From NCBI RefSeq assembly GCF_033708015.1, contig NZ_CP137922.1, forward strand, positions 1 through 6,046: a stretch of DNA of 6,046 bases, written 5' to 3'. Origin of the DNA: Proteus vulgaris (lineage in GTDB: Bacteria > Pseudomonadota > Gammaproteobacteria > Enterobacterales > Enterobacteriaceae). Made by a program: the position numbers and the translations under genes. Below, in pieces: positions 5,546 to 6,046 of this stretch. Every line of letters starts with the position of its first letter. Within the stretch, counting starts at the first letter, position 1. The notes beneath the pieces were generated by a model. It saw only the letters and a program-made list of their open reading frames with translations. It did not search any database and was not told where the DNA came from.

Positions 5546-5803
5546 TTAAAAAAATTCGTTTTTAATAGAGGAGCGTTTATAATAATTTTTTTGAATATTT
5601 AACCAAAATGATGAACTGCTACCGAGAGTCATTGATAGACGTTTCGCAATTGGTAATGTAATGATTAGATTACCATTAACGAGCTGTTCAGTTTCAAATA
5701 CATTCATTTCTAACTTTTCAGCTAAAATATCAATGCTTAGGTTCAGTTCATTCAAAGTTTCAGTGATTAATTCACCTACGTGAGGTGGTTTGTACATTCT
5801 CAT
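5546..5803 (-). CDS. higA: HigA-family antitoxin (XRE helix-turn-helix), apparently without HigB
   Basis: The 85-aa protein follows the HigA pattern: PPHVGELITETL (6-17), a helix-turn-helix at about 22-60 with LSIDILAEKLEMN and LVNGN (41-45), and the closing signature FWLNIQKNYY (66-75). HigA proteins neutralise the HigB mRNA-cleaving toxin and repress their own promoter. The ATG at 5803 has an AGAAGG ribosome site 9 nt upstream; a second ATG two codons on is too far from it. In higBA operons the toxin lies just upstream and ends near the higA start. Here the 243 bp upstream have stops in all minus-strand frames, and nothing resembling HigB follows downstream. It may be a stand-alone regulator, a remnant of a degraded addiction module, or an antidote to a toxin encoded elsewhere. 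It is slightly shorter than usual (about 90-110 aa). Confidence 0.85.
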   Translation of the reverse strand: MRMYKPPHVGELITETLNELNLSIDILAEKLEMNVFETEQLVNGNLIITLPIAKRLSMTLGSSSSFWLNIQKNYYKRSSIKNEFF

Positions 5804-5833
5804 CTATTGTAACCTTCTATCGATTTTTAAAGA

Positions 5834-5863
5834 GATATAGCCTCTATTTATCACGAAAATCAA
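5834..5863 (-). promoter_or_regulatory. Probable higA promoter
   Basis: On the minus strand TTGATT (5858-5863) and TATATC (5834-5839) are 18 bp apart, about 30 bp before the higA start. A weak dyad, AGAG...CTCT, overlaps the -10 and could be a HigA operator. A promoter directly before higA supports expression without higB. Confidence 0.45.
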
Positions 5864-5931
5864 ATGTGTGTATCGTTAACTCTTCTGCTTATTTTAAATA
5901 GTACTACCGTCCTCGTTTTACTCGGTTGGTA

Positions 5932-5976
5932 AAATCGTTGAACACCACAAAACAAGTTTGTGCTTTTCAACGATTT
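5932..5976. repeat. 45-nt long hairpin (20-bp stem, two mismatches)
   Basis: AAATCGTTGAA (5932-5942) pairs with TTCAACGATTT (5966-5976). The stem continues inward through two mismatches to CACAAA (5946-5951) and TTTGTG (5957-5962), with a 5-nt ACAAG loop. The plus strand has TTTTT seven bases after the stem, so it might act as a terminator for a gene beyond the window or as a structured recombination or nickase target. Confidence 0.6.
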
Positions 5977-6020
5977 CAGGTCAGTTTTTCAGCCAACTCT
6001 GACGATGTTAAAAATACACT

Positions 6021-6041
6021 TAACGGCAACAAAAACCGTTA
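6021..6041. repeat. Small hairpin at the right edge
   Basis: TAACGG (6021-6026) and CCGTTA (6036-6041) pair around a 9-nt A-rich loop. It is near the window end and of unknown meaning. Confidence 0.3.
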
Positions 6042-6046
6042 TAAAC

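Noticed and set aside
5804..5875. Degraded higB upstream of higA
   Set aside because: One frame reads HTFDFRDK and then stops; eight residues are not enough to support a toxin remnant.

Overview
The window looks like an accessory plasmid, or most of one, from Acinetobacter or a close Moraxellaceae relative. The reasons are an AT-rich background, a Rep_3-family replication initiator followed by a small helix-turn-helix/coiled-coil protein, four exact 22-bp iterons upstream of rep, and XerC/XerD (dif-like) sites of the kind that carry modules on Acinetobacter plasmids. The organism is inferred from gene style, not from a marker gene. The window could be a complete small circular plasmid opened at an arbitrary point, but the sequence alone does not prove it.

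Left part, about 100-3125: a cargo block with every gene on the minus strand. In transcription order it holds a MerR-type regulator with a duplicated TipAS-like ligand-binding region (2933-1905), a HAD-superfamily phosphatase (1795-1136), a broken SRPBCC-family gene (1077-874), a 161-bp MITE-like element with 39-bp imperfect terminal inverted repeats (713-873), and a GFA/CENP-V zinc-fold protein (635-180). The regulator has a textbook MerR promoter: a 19-bp spacer filled by a perfect dyad. The block is bracketed by two copies of the same XerD half-site in the same orientation (104-131 and 3098-3125), which suggests a dif-type mobile module.

Middle part, about 3267-4750: the replication module. 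The initiator (4396-3698) and the DNA-binding protein that follows it (3695-3267) form a tight minus-strand operon. Its promoter overlaps a 7-bp inverted repeat, one arm of which shares a 7-nt motif with the iterons, as expected for self-repression by initiator dimers. Upstream lie four iterons, an A+T-rich stretch, a perfect DnaA box and a rho-independent terminator on the plus strand.

Right part, about 4750-6046: mostly non-coding but rich in structure. It holds a G-rich tract, nested inverted repeats, a 180-bp cluster of TGATGC(A/G) half-sites arranged as palindromes, a HigA-type antitoxin gene (5803-5546) with no HigB toxin where it would be expected, and a 45-nt near-perfect hairpin. The TGATGC cluster and the MITE-like element are the least conventional structures here.
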